DNA of 64,000 nucleotides, from contig NC_132898.1 in the NCBI RefSeq assembly GCF_030463535.1, positions 22,550,662-22,614,661 on the forward strand, read 5' to 3'. The notes beneath the pieces were generated by a model, which did no database searches, had not been told where the DNA came from, and saw only the letters and a list, made by a program, of their open reading frames with translations. This stretch comes from Salminus brasiliensis (lineage: Eukaryota > Chordata > Actinopteri > Characiformes > Bryconidae). The position numbers and the translations under genes are program-made. This document shows, piece after piece, positions 1-11,879 of the stretch. Numbering within the stretch: the first letter of the stretch is position 1; every line of letters starts with the position of its first letter.

Positions 1-65
<65 letters not shown>

Positions 66-78
66 GTCTCTCTCTCTC

Positions 79-119
<41 letters not shown>
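1..119. repeat. (TC)n microsatellite
   Basis: Almost pure TC dinucleotide from the window edge to base 119, with a few TA, TG and CC interruptions. It may continue to the left of the window. It lies about 100 bp upstream of the GC-rich segment proposed as the first exon of the CDK inhibitor gene. Confidence 0.95.
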
Positions 120-122
<3 letters not shown>

Positions 123-199
123 ATAGCCTATGGTTGGAATGTCTTCAAAAACAGTACAGGACTGGGAAATGATCTCACGTGCCCTCGCGTGTTTACCGG

Positions 200-449
200 G
201 CTCAGTACACGTGCTTTTCTCGTAAGTCCCGCCCACAGCAAGGGGGATGTCCCGGGTCAGGCCCACCCGGAGTCCCAGTGAAACTTCAGAGCTGGTGAGT
301 TCCAGAAGTTCAGAGTTTAGCACCGAGATTTGCAGAGACCCGAGAACCGCCCTCAGTCTCTCCTTCAGAGGATTCCTCCAAGATCAGTCTAGGATCCGGA
401 TACGACTCTCCGCGTCTCCGCACGGCCTTTGCTTCAGTCCGCTGTTCAT
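200..449 (+). other. Putative non-coding first exon of the CDK inhibitor gene
   Basis: A locally GC-rich segment ends in a strong splice donor, with exon end at 449 followed by GTAAGTGAG. The CIP/KIP coding exon opens with an acceptor (CCACAG) only 9 bases before its ATG, so an upstream non-coding exon is required and this is the best candidate seen. A short open frame here (247-453) shows no protein similarity I recognise. The 5' limit is unknown. The assignment is inferred from position and donor quality only; another donor between 450 and 4000 could be used instead. Confidence 0.4.
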
Positions 450-819
450 GTAAGTGAGAGATCTGTTTAGTGACCTGATATTTAGTTAACCTCTACAAAA
501 GCAGTGTCTTCTTCTCTCTTCTTCTCTAACGATAACTTAACACGACGACTTTGAGTTTGTTGTTTAGTTCAGTTTGCTCTGCGACTCTCCTGCTGTTCTG
601 AGTTTCTGTCGCTTGTCAAAACTTTTTTTTTCATTGCCATAAAAAACCTAAGCATCTAATGGTGCTTGAACCGCTATTTTAGTAATGTTTTAGCTTTAGG
701 TGTAGAAACTGTGGAAAGCTGAAATACTTTTTGAAATACTTTCAAAACAAACGTTACTAATCGCCTCAGAATAACTATAAAAGTGTTTACAGTAGTTTTA
801 CTGCACTTCTGAGTGTGTG

Positions 820-835
820 TAGTGTGTGTGTGTAC

Positions 836-871
<36 letters not shown>
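820..871. repeat. (TG)n microsatellite
   Basis: Runs of TG with small interruptions; a second, similar TG run lies at about 1538-1571. Both fall in the presumed first intron of the CDK inhibitor gene. Confidence 0.9.
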
Positions 872-873
<2 letters not shown>

Positions 874-959
874 ACAATGTTTTGGGTGTGAACCCTGACC
901 GGCTTACACGAGTCAGTCCTTCACGTGGCCGTAGAAGGCACGCGCTGCTGCGTCACCGT

Positions 960-1075
960 CGTCCCTGACCAATCAGGAGCGCCTGCATGTTCCCGCCACC
1001 GACTTCAATTCTTTTACGCTGTCAGCTGCACGTGTCTCCCGCTCAGCCAATAAGAGCCGTATAAAGCAGTTCTCA
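960..1075 (+). promoter_or_regulatory. CCAAT/TATA promoter-like module
   Basis: Within about 110 bp there is a CCAAT at 969-973, an E-box-like CAGCTG, a CACGTG, a second CCAAT at 1047-1051 and a TATAAA at 1060-1065. The surroundings are moderately GC-rich and turn abruptly AT-rich after 1080. The spacing suits transcription to the right starting near 1090. It could be an alternative promoter for the CDK inhibitor gene, 3 kb upstream of its coding exon. Inferred from motifs alone; no downstream exon was identified. Confidence 0.35.
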
Positions 1076-1530
1076 GTTATTAGCGAATTAATACATTTGC
1101 ATATATTGATATATTTGCGATAATAATTTAGCACTGTATATGCTCGTAAATTTGAGTATGGCGAAAAAGTATTTTCTTAGTAAAACTTTGATTAACTCTC
1201 AGTAATTCAGGAAAGATACAAATATTTAGGATAAAGGAATGGAAATTAAATACAGTGGTAATAATTATAATTTATTAACAACTAATGCAGCTACTGCAAT
1301 GTAATAATATATGTTAATAAGTTCATTGATATGTAATAACAATTGTTTATAGTAGGTATTCTATTATAGTTTGATTATATGATATATGATTATAATATAA
1401 TGTTATTATTGGAGTAATACAGTTATAATAATATTATTAAATAGGTAAAATAATGTCCATTAAAACAGCCTGCAGCTGGTAGTGTGTGTTTGTGTGTGTA
1501 ATGTGTTCCTTTTGAGTGTCATAAGCTTTC

Positions 1531-1572
<42 letters not shown>

Positions 1573-2080
1573 AATGTGTGATGTCATGTTGGTGTTCTGA
1601 GACTACTTGTCTTTTTCCTCTTATTTAATGAGCTGTTTCCTAGAACACCCTTCTTCCCCACCCCGGCAGCTCCACTTCTCTTCTATCCATACGATAGACC
1701 GATATCACAATACATTATGTTCTATCACAATACAATACGCTTATGGCACTTTTGCAGTAAAAAAAAAAAAATACAAAAATGATATATTTTATATTAAATT
1801 ATCAAAACAACAAAATAGGAAAAATAGGAAAGAAACTTTTTATGAGTGGGAAATAATATTTTTGCAACACCCACATCTATAATGTTTTGTGTTGTCTGAT
1901 CCATATCTTCCATTTTTTTGAGGCTTTTTTGGATCAAAACGTTCATATCGATCCAGCTCTATGGCTAAAAAAGTATGGTTTTGTAATCCATTTTTATTAA
2001 TATTTAATGTTTCTCTTCTTACTTTTTTTTTTTGGAGGACCAGTGATTTTTAATTAGATAACAAACTTTAGTTCCTTCAC

Positions 2081-2083
<3 letters not shown>

Positions 2084-2162
<79 letters not shown>
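2084..2162. repeat. (TA)n(CA)n compound microsatellite
   Basis: A TA tract from about 2084 to 2129 passes directly into a CA tract to 2162. It directly precedes the first copy of a roughly 100-bp duplicated segment. Confidence 0.95.
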
Positions 2163-2165
<3 letters not shown>

Positions 2166-2169
<4 letters not shown>

Positions 2170-2262
2170 CTTCCTGTAGGATCTGCTGGTATTTAGCTCA
2201 GGGAGGTGGAGGGGTGAGATGTCTGTACATGTCTTTCACAAGACTTTTATATGGAAGGTAGG
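2166..2262 (+). repeat. Segmental repeat, copy 1 of 2
   Basis: About 97 bp, from a TACTTCCTGTAGGATCTGCT start to an ACTTTTATATGGAA end, recurs with scattered substitutions at 3634-3731. Both copies sit just downstream of CA-repeat sequence and both contain GAGATGTCTGTACATGTCTT. No coding content. It may be a dispersed repeat or a local duplication. Confidence 0.7.
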
Positions 2263-3239
2263 TTAAGATGTAGGATTGTATTATTGGGGTATTTTGTTTA
2301 TTTTTGGTTTGTTTTTACTGTGTTGTTTTGAATATAGACCTTCTTTCAGCTTTAAGGTTCATTTTTTCTCTTTAATGCAAAAACTTTTCCAAAACAGCAA
2401 CTTTTCTTTAGATATAAAATGTATTTAATGTAGAATACAATCAAATTCTGTTCTTTATGGCTGAAAAATATGCTAAAATAAAAAAATATATAGCCATGAT
2501 GTTTTCCCATTTTCAAACTGAATGTAACTGTTGGACATGAATGGATTAATGTAAGAACTTTTCTCAGTAGTTTTTCATCATCTTATCATATTTAACTCTA
2601 GTGGAAATTCCAGTGCAACACCAGATAGATTTTCTTGTTTGTACCATTTGGGCACAGTTGACTCAGACCAGCAGAACATCCAACGTTTTTTTTACTTGAT
2701 TACATTTGGTAGAATTTGGGAAATCTAGTTTTGACCCGACAGTAAGGATTGTAGTTAATTTAATGTTTAGCTGAATTTGCAGAGGGCTCTGAAAACCCTA
2801 GGGTTTGGCACCCCTCATCTGCTGTTCTAAGCGAACCCGGCAGTCACCTCTCCAGCAAGTCTGATGCATTAGGTCACTGAGTGCTACCAGAGCTTGAAAG
2901 CGACTTTTGATATTAAACTGGTTTAACCTGGTTTGTCTGGTTCTTACACTAATGGTGATGTGGCGTATAATTGGCCTGAACTGTCAGTAGAAATATATCT
3001 TATATCTTATATATCTATAGAAATATAAAATGATATATATATAATTTTCCCTGTGCTGCAAAACTTCTCTGAAAAGACAAAATTTTAGTTTAATAATAGT
3101 TTAGTCAAGGTCACAAGGTCAGTTGATATTTGTTGTGACTAGTAAGTTAAAGTATTATTTATTAAAGATTATTTTTAATAATAAAACACAGGAAAAATCT
3201 TATCTCAGCCACACCAGAAGTTCAGTTCTAATTACAATC

Positions 3240-3410
3240 GTCCACAGCAAGTTAACACTGATTATCCCAGTTTAGACCACCCTGAGTTTGAATTCACCTA
3301 GTTTACATCAGTTTTTGCTTGAAATAACCCTGTTTGCACCACTTTGAGTTTGAATCCATTCAGTTTATACCAGCTTGAGTTTGAATTAATCCAGGTTACA
3401 CTATTACAGA
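3240..3410 (+). repeat. Degenerate tandem repeat, about 50-bp unit
   Basis: Three to four diverged units share the phrase TTTGAGTTTGAAT followed by CCA/TTAGTTTA-type sequence. Repeat identity is low, so the boundaries are approximate. Confidence 0.5.
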
Positions 3411-3633
3411 ATTAGCATTAGAGCCACTCTAATCCATGGAGACAGGGTTAACTCTACCCTCTAGTGGCCCCGACTGGTCATTACAGCCTTGTGCCTGTGG
3501 GACAAGTCTCCACTTGTTACAGCAGCTTTGCCCAGACATGTAAGAGGAAAAGGGAAGGTCCACTGAGTCACACACTCTGCTTTAAAAGCCTGCGCGCAAA
3601 ACCAGGCTGTGTTCAGTTCGTTCACTCTGATGT

Positions 3634-3731
3634 ACACACACACTTCCTGCAGGATCTGCTGGTGGTTAACTCAGGGAGGCGAGATGGTGAGATGTCTGTA
3701 CATGTCTTTTGCATGACATTTATATAGAATA
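3634..3731 (+). repeat. Segmental repeat, copy 2 of 2
   Basis: Second copy of the segment at 2166-2262, about 1.47 kb away in the same orientation, preceded by a short CA run. Confidence 0.7.
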
Positions 3732-4040
3732 TACTTATATATCTTATATATAAGATATAATATTATGTTAGTGTGCGTATGTTATATAATCCCGGACACA
3801 CTTTCTCCACTGGTGCTTTGCTGTATTTTTTTTATTATTATTATTTATTTAATTTTGATACATTTATTATTACATTTTTATTATCATTCTTTTGTGGCTC
3901 ATTTTTATTTGATTGTTTTGAATATATAGCTTCTTATTTGTGTTGTTTTAGTATTATGATTGAAAGTATGAATTTAAATGGAATATACATTTATTAGAAT
4001 AAATGTAGATAAAAATAAAAACATTTGTAAAAATTGAATT

Positions 4041-4044
<4 letters not shown>

Positions 4045-4080
<36 letters not shown>
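4045..4080. repeat. (TC)n tract at a splice acceptor
   Basis: An uninterrupted TC run forms the polypyrimidine tract of the acceptor CCACAG at 4080-4085, which opens the CDK inhibitor coding exon. Confidence 0.95.
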
Positions 4081-4082
<2 letters not shown>

Positions 4083-4094
4083 CAGTGTAGGATA

Positions 4095-4530
4095 ATGCCG
4101 TTCCACAAGCGTGTTCTGCGCTCTCTGGGCAATGGTCCTGCTCGGAGGAATCTGTTTGGCCCTGTGGATCGCGAGCAGTTGCAGGCGGAGTACAGAGACG
4201 CTCTGCGGAAGGATGTAGAAGATGCATCCCGCCGCTGGGGCTTCGATTTTGTCTCTGAGAAGCCCCTGGATGATGGAGACTTTCAGTGGGAAGGGGTTCC
4301 AGGGGTCCGTGTCCCTGCCCTGTACCGGCCCTGCACTGTAGGGGAAGAAGCACGATCACAGACGGCCGAGTCCACTTCAGCTTCCTCCACAGCAACAAGT
4401 TCGTCTCACTCCGCGGCGGGAAAAGAAAATGTTCCCAGCTCACCTGAGAGGTACATCAGCGTCCCTAGAGACCTAGAGAAAACGCCTGAAAAACAGAACA
4501 GCCTGAAGAGGAAACAGACCAACATTACAG

Positions 4531-4572
<42 letters not shown>

Positions 4573-5523
4573 AGACAGTTTTTAGACAGTTCATTTTTAC
4601 TTTTTAAAACCACTCCTAACTCATTTAGATCATTTATTGAACTCTTGACCCAACATCACTGTCCTGAGAAAACCTGGAAACTATTTTGTCATTTAAGATA
4701 AAATGCACAGTGTGAACATTTTGGATAGACAGAATTGCCAGAGAGAACCCTTGGGCCAATACAATGGACCAGTAGAACAAACCAGTAGAACAGTTAAGAA
4801 CAGCAGTCCAGTCAAATGAATCATTTTAACAGTAGAATGGCCCAGTAGAGCATTTAGACCAATAGAAAGGACCAGTAGAACACTATGAGCAATAGAATGG
4901 TGCAGTAGAACATTTGGACCAATAGATGTAAATTAAACGTATTATAAAAACAATATTTTGGACTAGTAGAGCTTTAAGACCAATAGATTGGACATGTTGA
5001 CCAATTAAATGAACCAGTAGAATATTTTGACAAATAGTACAGGCCAGTCAAATGAATCATTATATCATATAACATAACATAATGTAATCATTCATATAGT
5101 TCCATCAGTCCATATATATTCACTAGTAGAACATTTAGACCAATAGATTAGACCAGTTGGAGATTAGGACCAATTAAATGGACCAGTAGAGCATTTAGAC
5201 CAATATAACAGACCAGTCAAACATTCTGACCAATTAAATGGACCAGTAGAAAATTTAGACCAACAAAATGCTGCAGTAGAGCATTTAGACCAGAAGCTCT
5301 TGAACACTTGGACCTGTAGAAAAAGAAGCTTATTAAAGTAGAACGGACCAGTAGAACATCTGAACCGTGTTTTGACAGTGATGCTGTGCTGCTCAGCAGA
5401 GTGTTTGTTTGTTTTGTTGTTTGTTGTTTTGTTGTTTGAGTAACTTTCCTCTTTGGTCTTTGTTCAGACTTCTACCAGGCCAAGAGACGAGTCGTGGCCA
5501 CTCCCAGAAAATCAGGCCAGTGA
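4095..5523 (+). CDS. cdkn1a: CIP/KIP cyclin-dependent kinase inhibitor, p21-like (two coding exons)
   Basis: Coding exons are 4095-4530 and 5468-5523, giving 163 aa; human p21 has 164. The CDI domain covers residues 17-75. It has the cyclin-docking RRNLFG at 17-22, the kinase-binding segment around SRRWGFDF and FQWEGV, and an ALYR end. The C-terminus carries KRK and then a PCNA-binding PIP box, QTNITDFY (141-148), followed by AKRR. TD within the box and a basic residue four positions after it fit the CRL4-Cdt2 degron seen in p21. The start follows the acceptor at 4085; ATG at 4095 is the first in frame. The intron (4531-5467, GT-AG) splits the PIP box between T145 and D146. Known family role: nuclear inhibitor and assembly factor of cyclin-CDK complexes, a p53 target. 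A fish paralogue (cdkn1d) is possible. The PIP box and linkage to ccnd3 favour cdkn1a. Confidence 0.87.
4535..4570. repeat. (TG)n tract at a splice donor
   Basis: The TG run begins at the fifth base of the intron, directly after the donor GTATG of the CDK inhibitor coding exon. Confidence 0.95.
4740..5360 (+). repeat. Degenerate minisatellite in the cdkn1a intron
   Basis: About 600 bp of diverged units built on GACCAGTAGAACATTTAGACC and CAATAGAATG phrases, with a period of roughly 30-45 bp. It fills most of the second intron. A related but more diverged pattern (GGGATCTAGACTGG and GGACCAGTAGAACATT) returns in the 3' region at about 5880-6560. Confidence 0.65.
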
Positions 5524-7915
5524 CTCAGAGAGCCCCTGGAAAGCCTGCCGTCTCTATCACACATACATACATACACACATACACACACACACACACAGTT
5601 CTCAGGAACTCATCAGCACCTGCAAAGACTGTGTAAATACACCCGTCTGAAGGACTTGTACCTATGTACAAACACTCAGTGTAGAAACACATGTAGCTTT
5701 TCTCCTTTATAATAATGAATAATTATTTGACACTATTTTATTTTATTTGTATTGGATTGGAGTGTAAGTGTGTTTGTGAGTGAGTGTGTGAGTGAGTGTG
5801 TGCATGTGGGGTTCATAATGAACCTGTTTCTGCCAGTCAGTATGATGCAGTTCTGTGTTTCTCAGAGTGCCAGACTTGGTTATGGATTGGATAATGAACA
5901 TTTATAATTATAGAACGGACCAGTAGAACATTTACAGATTGGAACTCATTTGGGAACTAGATAGAAATCTACACTGGGCTCTAGATTAAAACTATTGAGT
6001 TTGTATTGATGGAACATTCCAGACAGATGGGGGATCTAGCTTGTGTTGTAGATTGAGATCTTGACTGCCTCATAGATTGGGATTTAGACAACCCAGTATA
6101 TTGGAAAATGAACCAACCAAGTGTTTGTGTCAATGGAATGAACCAATAGAACATATTAGATTAAAAGTCAAGTTTATTGGGTTCTAGATTGCGATCTTGA
6201 CTGGCTCGTAGACTCGGCTCTAGACTGGAATCTAGATTGGAAATGGAACAATAGCAATAGAACGTATGTATCAAGAGAATGGACCATGAGAATATCTTAG
6301 TTTTGGGGTGTTACTTGGGATCTAGCCCAAGTTCCAGATTGGGATCTCGACTGGCTTGTGGAATCTAGATTGGGACATTAACCAGCTGATCATTTGTATC
6401 AATAGATTTAACCAGTAGCACTTACTAGTCTAATTTGCGACCAGTTATAGACTGGGATCCCGAATGGCCTTTCTACTAAGATCTAGACTGGGTTCTAGAT
6501 TGGAAAGTGAACCAACTGAACATTGCTATCGACAAAATGCATTTAGAATTAGAAGCAATTAAATCAAAGTCTTCAGCCTTTTAGGTCTCTTTTCACCGAT
6601 GCTGCACTGTGGTTGTGTCCAGCTCCAGTGGGACCAATCAACAATAATCAATTATAAGTTTTATAACATTTGATCCACATTTGGATCAAAACGGTTGTAT
6701 CGCCATAGAGACGGCGAGAAAGAGAAAGAGCCTGCCTTGTGAACATTAACTCAAACACATATGCCAGACCCAATCCAAAATCCAATCCAAATCTAATCCA
6801 CAAATCCAGCCCATAATTCAAGTTTATCCATTTCATTCTGGCCGTGGTGTTTCTGTAATCATGTTTTGGTCAGTTTTTTATTTTCCTTCTGGTCTGATGA
6901 TGTTCTTAGTGATGTTCTTAGTGATGTTCTTTGTCTTTGCTAGAGCCTACTGAGCACATGCTAAACTATGCTCTTCTATAAACTGTATATAAACCTGCTG
7001 TACACTTAAGAGCTCTGTTTATCTCTCTGCATAGGCCATAGTTTGACACATCTGCTCTGTCTAGAGGTGTAATGACCATACCCTAATGTCCGCCAGTGAT
7101 ATTGTTATTTGTACTTTGTGCAGAGGAACCTGAAGCCTTCACAGCAGTTGTCAAATTGACTTTCTTCGAAAACGAGGCAGAAATTTTAGGAACAGATTCT
7201 GCAGGAAAGCGTTTTGATTTAGATTTTGATTTTGAATAGTAGAGTGATTTTATTTCTGTAGTAAAAATGAAACTATTTTGCTTCATTGCACAAAAGAAGT
7301 AGCGCTTTAAAGCTACGTCACATTGTACAAACTAGAGTAAGCTAGAAAAGAAAAAAGTTCTCAAACACACAAACCAGAAATGACATTTCTGTTCAACATT
7401 TATTCATAGAAATTGTAAGGATCATTGTGTTTTATTGCTGCTAATGAAAAGAGGGTTCAGGCTCACCACAGCGAAGATGAAAGCTTTGAGTAATTATGCA
7501 AAAGCCCCAAATCAGTGGCGTTTCTCTGCACAAGACTGTTAGAAACATAGTTGTAGTGTCACCCAAGCCAAGCTTGTAGATATTGGCCTTTTTACGTTGT
7601 TACTTTGCTCACACTGAACAGTGTATACTTTGTGTACTGTGTATACACTGTGTATAATCAGTGGTCATTGTGCCTAAAGCCTGCAGGCTTTCTGAGTGTG
7701 TTTATAACAGTCCTCCAGCAGAGGTCGCCAGAGGCTGCTTCAGCTGCTTCAGTAAGTTGACCTCTAATGTTTGCACTTGTGTGTGTTCTTGATGGGTAAA
7801 GCGAAGGTCCTTATCTTCTCTTACAGAGTATTTACTTTATTTATTATCAGATGAATGTTTTGTTGTAGATTATTGCCACAAATGTATACTACAAATAAAA
7901 ATATATGTACCTGGA
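5524..7915 (+). other. Likely 3' UTR of cdkn1a, with poly(A) signal
   Basis: After the stop at 5521-5523 no further coding sequence is seen until 8 kb. A CA tract lies at 5570-5597. Repeat-like GATCTAGACTGG sequence occupies 5880-6560. An AATAAA at 7894-7899 is followed about 40 bases later by a long GT-rich tract, a good poly(A) signal arrangement. A 3' UTR of about 2.4 kb is therefore plausible. Earlier A-rich signals (AATAAT near 5708) are weaker. The extent is inferred. Confidence 0.4.
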
Positions 7916-8204
7916 TTCCTGCTGTTTGGCTTGCGTCTGTGTGTGTGTGTGTGTGTGTGCGGGGAGAGAGAGAAAGAACTACATTGAATTGAAAACACCA
8001 GTAAAGTGGATTAAAATGACTGGAAGGCAGGCAGTGATTGGATATTAATTATAGTTCTGAACTCGCTCTGATTGAAATTTCAGATACAGGAAACAGGGTG
8101 TGTACTGGGGCCCTGTACCACGGTTCTCCAACTTCACAGTTTGCTAAGTTCCGTGCTCAAAAAACAACTACTACTAAATATGGCGATGAATCTCCGAATT
8201 GGAC

Positions 8205-8445
8205 TGGACCCCGGAGGTCCAGGACCAGAGTTGAAGAGGCCTGTCATATACCAATCAAAGGTTTATTCCAGAGCCATTTAGGACTTGAGTTAAAGAACCC
8301 TGTCCTAAACCAATGAAGGGTTTTTCCAAAAGCCCTCTAGGATCCAGAGTTGAAGAACCTTGTCCTATTTTCGCCATCCAGCACTGAAGCTGAAGAACCC
8401 TGTCATATAACCACCAAAGGCTTTTCTAAAAGCCCTCCAGGACCC
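8205..8445 (+). repeat. Degenerate tandem repeat, about 70-80-bp unit
   Basis: Three to four units contain CCAGAGTTGAAGAACCCTGTC followed by ACCAAT and AAAGG-type sequence. A 92-codon open frame (8038-8316) crosses it but looks like repeat sequence, not a gene. Confidence 0.6.
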
Positions 8446-8589
8446 AGAAAGCACAGTCTCACACAACCAGTCTCACACAGATGGAATTAAAAATATATAA
8501 ATAAATTATATAATTTATAAATAAATAAATAATATGTGACTTTATAAATATTCTTTCATATAAATAAACTCCTTTAGGGTAACTGACCT

Positions 8590-9362
8590 AATTAGACAGG
8601 AATCCAGGCAAGTGGCTCGCTAGAAGTCTCATAATTAGTGAAATGGAGATCACCTGAGTGCACTTAATGTGTCTCAAAGTGATTGAAATATAAGGACACC
8701 TGTCTGGAAGTCTGGTTGGTTACAAATACACCATGAACACAAAGGAACACTCCATGTGACTCTGAGAAAACGTCATTGAAGAAGTCAGGGGATGATACAA
8801 AAACATGGATATGAATGGATTTATAGGATACAATGTCAGAAATATGGCAAATGTGTAATTCTGCCTAGAGCACGCTGTCCTCACAAACTGAGTGACCAAG
8901 TAAGAAGGAGACTAGTGCCCTCAAGTGTCCACCAAGACACCTAAGGCTACTCTGACAGAGTTGAAAGCCTCAGCAGCTGAGATGGGAGAGACTCTGCAGA
9001 CAACTGTTGCCTGAGTTCTTCACCAGTCGGAGCTTAATGAGAGAGTAAGAAAAGAGGGTTCACCTGAAGGCACGGGGGAGACTACAAGGCCAACTGGAAG
9101 AAGGCATTTTTGTTCTGATGAGACCAAAATGGAGCTTTTTGGCAATCAGTCTAGATAGTATGTTTGACAGACAACAAAAACTACACACTCCCACGAACAT
9201 GGTGAAGCATGGTGCTGAGGGGATGCTTCTCGCTTTGACATTAAAGAGTTTGTTGTTGTAAATTCTTGTCAGAAAAGCCAAATTATACTGAACATGATTC
9301 CATTAATAAAAGCAATAAAAGGTTGAAATATTCAAAGGAGTGAATATTTTAAATAGGCACTG
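8590..9362 (+). mobile_element. Decayed Tc1-like DNA transposon
   Basis: Fragments read like a Tc1/mariner transposase. The clearest is at about 9115-9145, where the + strand encodes DETKMELFG, a phrase found around a catalytic Asp in Tc1 transposases. It is followed by a frame-broken part resembling the conserved VKHGGG block. Many stops and frameshifts make it non-functional. The end near 9340-9362 (AAATAGGCACTGTGTAT) resembles a Tc1 terminus. Boundaries are approximate. Confidence 0.6.
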
Positions 9363-9415
9363 TGTATAATTATATATGTCAGCCAGTTTTATCCGACCAT
9401 CCCTCCCTCCCATCT

Positions 9416-9547
<132 letters not shown>

Positions 9548-10224
9548 ACATATACATAATATATAAATAGATATGTAAATGAGATCCCGGCCTACAGCCT
9601 TTCTGTTATCATTGCACTGTTCTCTGTTCCCAGAGCTGTGTGTGTGTGTGTGTGGGTGAGTGTTTCTGACGTCAGCGTCTGCAGACACAGTGACCCGCTT
9701 GTTGAGTAGAGTGTGTTGCCACGGCGACGACGCCAGCATCCCCTCCCATCACCCTGGTGTTTACATCTCCATGTTGGTGTGATGCTATAAAGCCCCACCC
9801 TCCTCCCCTCTCATTATTCTGCTCACGCATCCATAGCACAGAATACACACACTCACACACACACATACGCACATGCGGTACAGGTGAAGGTGCCTCTCCT
9901 GTACTGAGTTGATGACTGCGCCATATTGGCACTCACTTTCCCGGCTGTTAGCATTAGCAAATCACACTCTGCTGGCACTTCATGATGGCAGCGGCTCAGC
10001 CATGCATGTATGTGTGTGTGTGTGTGTGTGTGTGAGTACAATATAATACTTATAATATTTCAATGTGAGTGTGTGTATACTGGAATCGCAAATCCTCATA
10101 TGTAAATTTGGACTTGTTAGAAAACTGCACAAACTTTCTGCTGTTTGCAATAAACCAATCACACGATAACTATTTACACAGCTTGACGAAACTTTCTCCA
10201 CAGAATGCCACTGTTAATGAAAAC

Positions 10225-10900
10225 TACAGTCTCTGAACTATTCAATCCCCCTCATAAAAGCACACATTTGCCAATCAAGTGGCAAATCAAGGACTTCATT
10301 AGTTGCTTCATCAGGTGCGCTTGAGATAAAACACACCAAATACCTGGACTGGGTGGGGGTGTGTTGATTGAACGATGAACGTTTAACTGCATGTTGGAAA
10401 TATGGCTAAGTCAGTTGTCCAAAACCTTCAGAGAAGAGATCATTCCCTTCTAGAAACAAGGATATGGTTAAACAAAGCGAGCAAAGGCACGGACTGTGCC
10501 AGGAAATGTGTCAGGAAATCTTAGGAGGAACCATAATTCCTTCTGTGAGGAAGCTGAAGCTTGGATGTTATTGGACCCCAAGCATACCTTAAAGTACACC
10601 AAGGCTTGGTTTCAGAAGAAGTCCTGGAAGATTCTGGAGTGGCCACCACAGTTGCCAGTTAATGATGGGATTTAAAGAAGGAGATTAGAGCAGCAAATCC
10701 AAGAATATCAATGAATTGGCGATCGTTGCTCATAAGGAATGGACTAAGATTCCTCAGAAACGCTGCCAGAAGCTGGTGTCTGGCTATGCATCATGTTTGC
10801 AGCAGGTCAGAAGAGCAGGGTACTCTACTAAGTACTAAAGACACTCGTCATGAAGGGGTTGAAAAATTAAGAGACTATAGTCATCATTAAAAGTGGCATT
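10225..10900 (+). mobile_element. Decayed Tc1-like transposon, transposase relic
   Basis: The + strand around 10570-10660 encodes DPKHTLKYTKAWFQKKSW and then ILEWPPQLP. This corresponds to the conserved region between the second and third catalytic acids of Tc1 transposases, normally followed by SPDLNPIE. Here the following segment is mutated and the frame is broken upstream and downstream. No clean terminal repeats were found. Confidence 0.65.
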
Positions 10901-11069
10901 TTGTGTTGAATTTGAAGAAACACTTGTTCTATTAGTTCTGCTGAGATATTTAAATTAGTAGTGTTTGTTTAGTTTACTGCAAACTGCTAAAACATTTGTA
11001 CATTTGGCTGATAGGGCTAATTTGCAATGGAGGTTGAATAATTCCAACTGCAACTGTAAATTCACAGCC

Positions 11070-11420
11070 TCATGCAAAAGCTTGGGTCCCCTTGGCCAAA
11101 TGAGTAGTGTCTATATCTGATCAAACAGAAACACAGTATTTTCAGCCAATCCTAATCTTAATGTCTTTCATAATGTAAAAAAATGTAAACCTTCAGTGTG
11201 GCCTGTGCAAAAGTTTGGGTACCCTAAGGCTCATATTCAGCAAATCAGGCCTGAGGCTCATCACCCACTGTAAACTATAAACTGAATAAAATTTACATGC
11301 CATATAAACTCTTCAACTGACCTTCTACTAACAACCATCAACTATGAACTCTTCTAAACAACTGTCTAAAGATCTGAGAACAAAAGTACCCACAAGGCAG
11401 GAGAAAGCTTTAAGAAGATT
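11070..11420 (+). mobile_element. Tc1-like element fragment
   Basis: Contains two GCAAAAG(C/T)TTGGGTRCCC phrases (about 11074 and 11206), typical of ends of fish Tc1 families. They are followed by ATCTGAGAACAAAAGT and AGGAGAAAGCTTTAAGAAGA, which resemble internal Tc1 sequence. Fragmentary and non-coding. Identification rests on familiarity with these fish repeats. Confidence 0.5.
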
Positions 11421-11790
11421 TTCTACAGTATGGATTTTTATAAAGAAATGGTAGTTTAGGGGAATTGTGGAGATCAAGGGTGTGTTCCAACTGTGTACTA
11501 ATAGGTAATACTAACTATTTGTTGAGTATGTAGCCTGTAAGAGTTCTCAATTATCCACAATTCATACTTAGAACCGGTTGTTTTTTGAGTGTTGTATTAT
11601 CCCAAAATGAAATGCGAAACGGAAAGGGAGGTGCTGCTCACATCGGGAACAATGGCTGTGTATGTGTATGTATGTTGGCATATTACATATGTTGGCATAG
11701 CAATGCTTTATCACTTCCTGTTAGTACAAAGGGAATTAAAATGTTAGCATGTTTTGTGTACTAACCTGCCAAACTCGCACTACTCAGTTA

Positions 11791-11869
<79 letters not shown>
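11791..11869. repeat. (TA)n microsatellite
   Basis: About 39 uninterrupted TA repeats flanked by TTAG and GTATTAGTATG. Confidence 0.97.
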
Positions 11870-11872
<3 letters not shown>

Positions 11873-11879
11873 TTAGTAT

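Noticed and set aside
4039-4443. 134-codon minus-strand frame opposite cdkn1a
   Set aside because: Antisense shadow of the CDI-domain exon that begins in the TC repeat.
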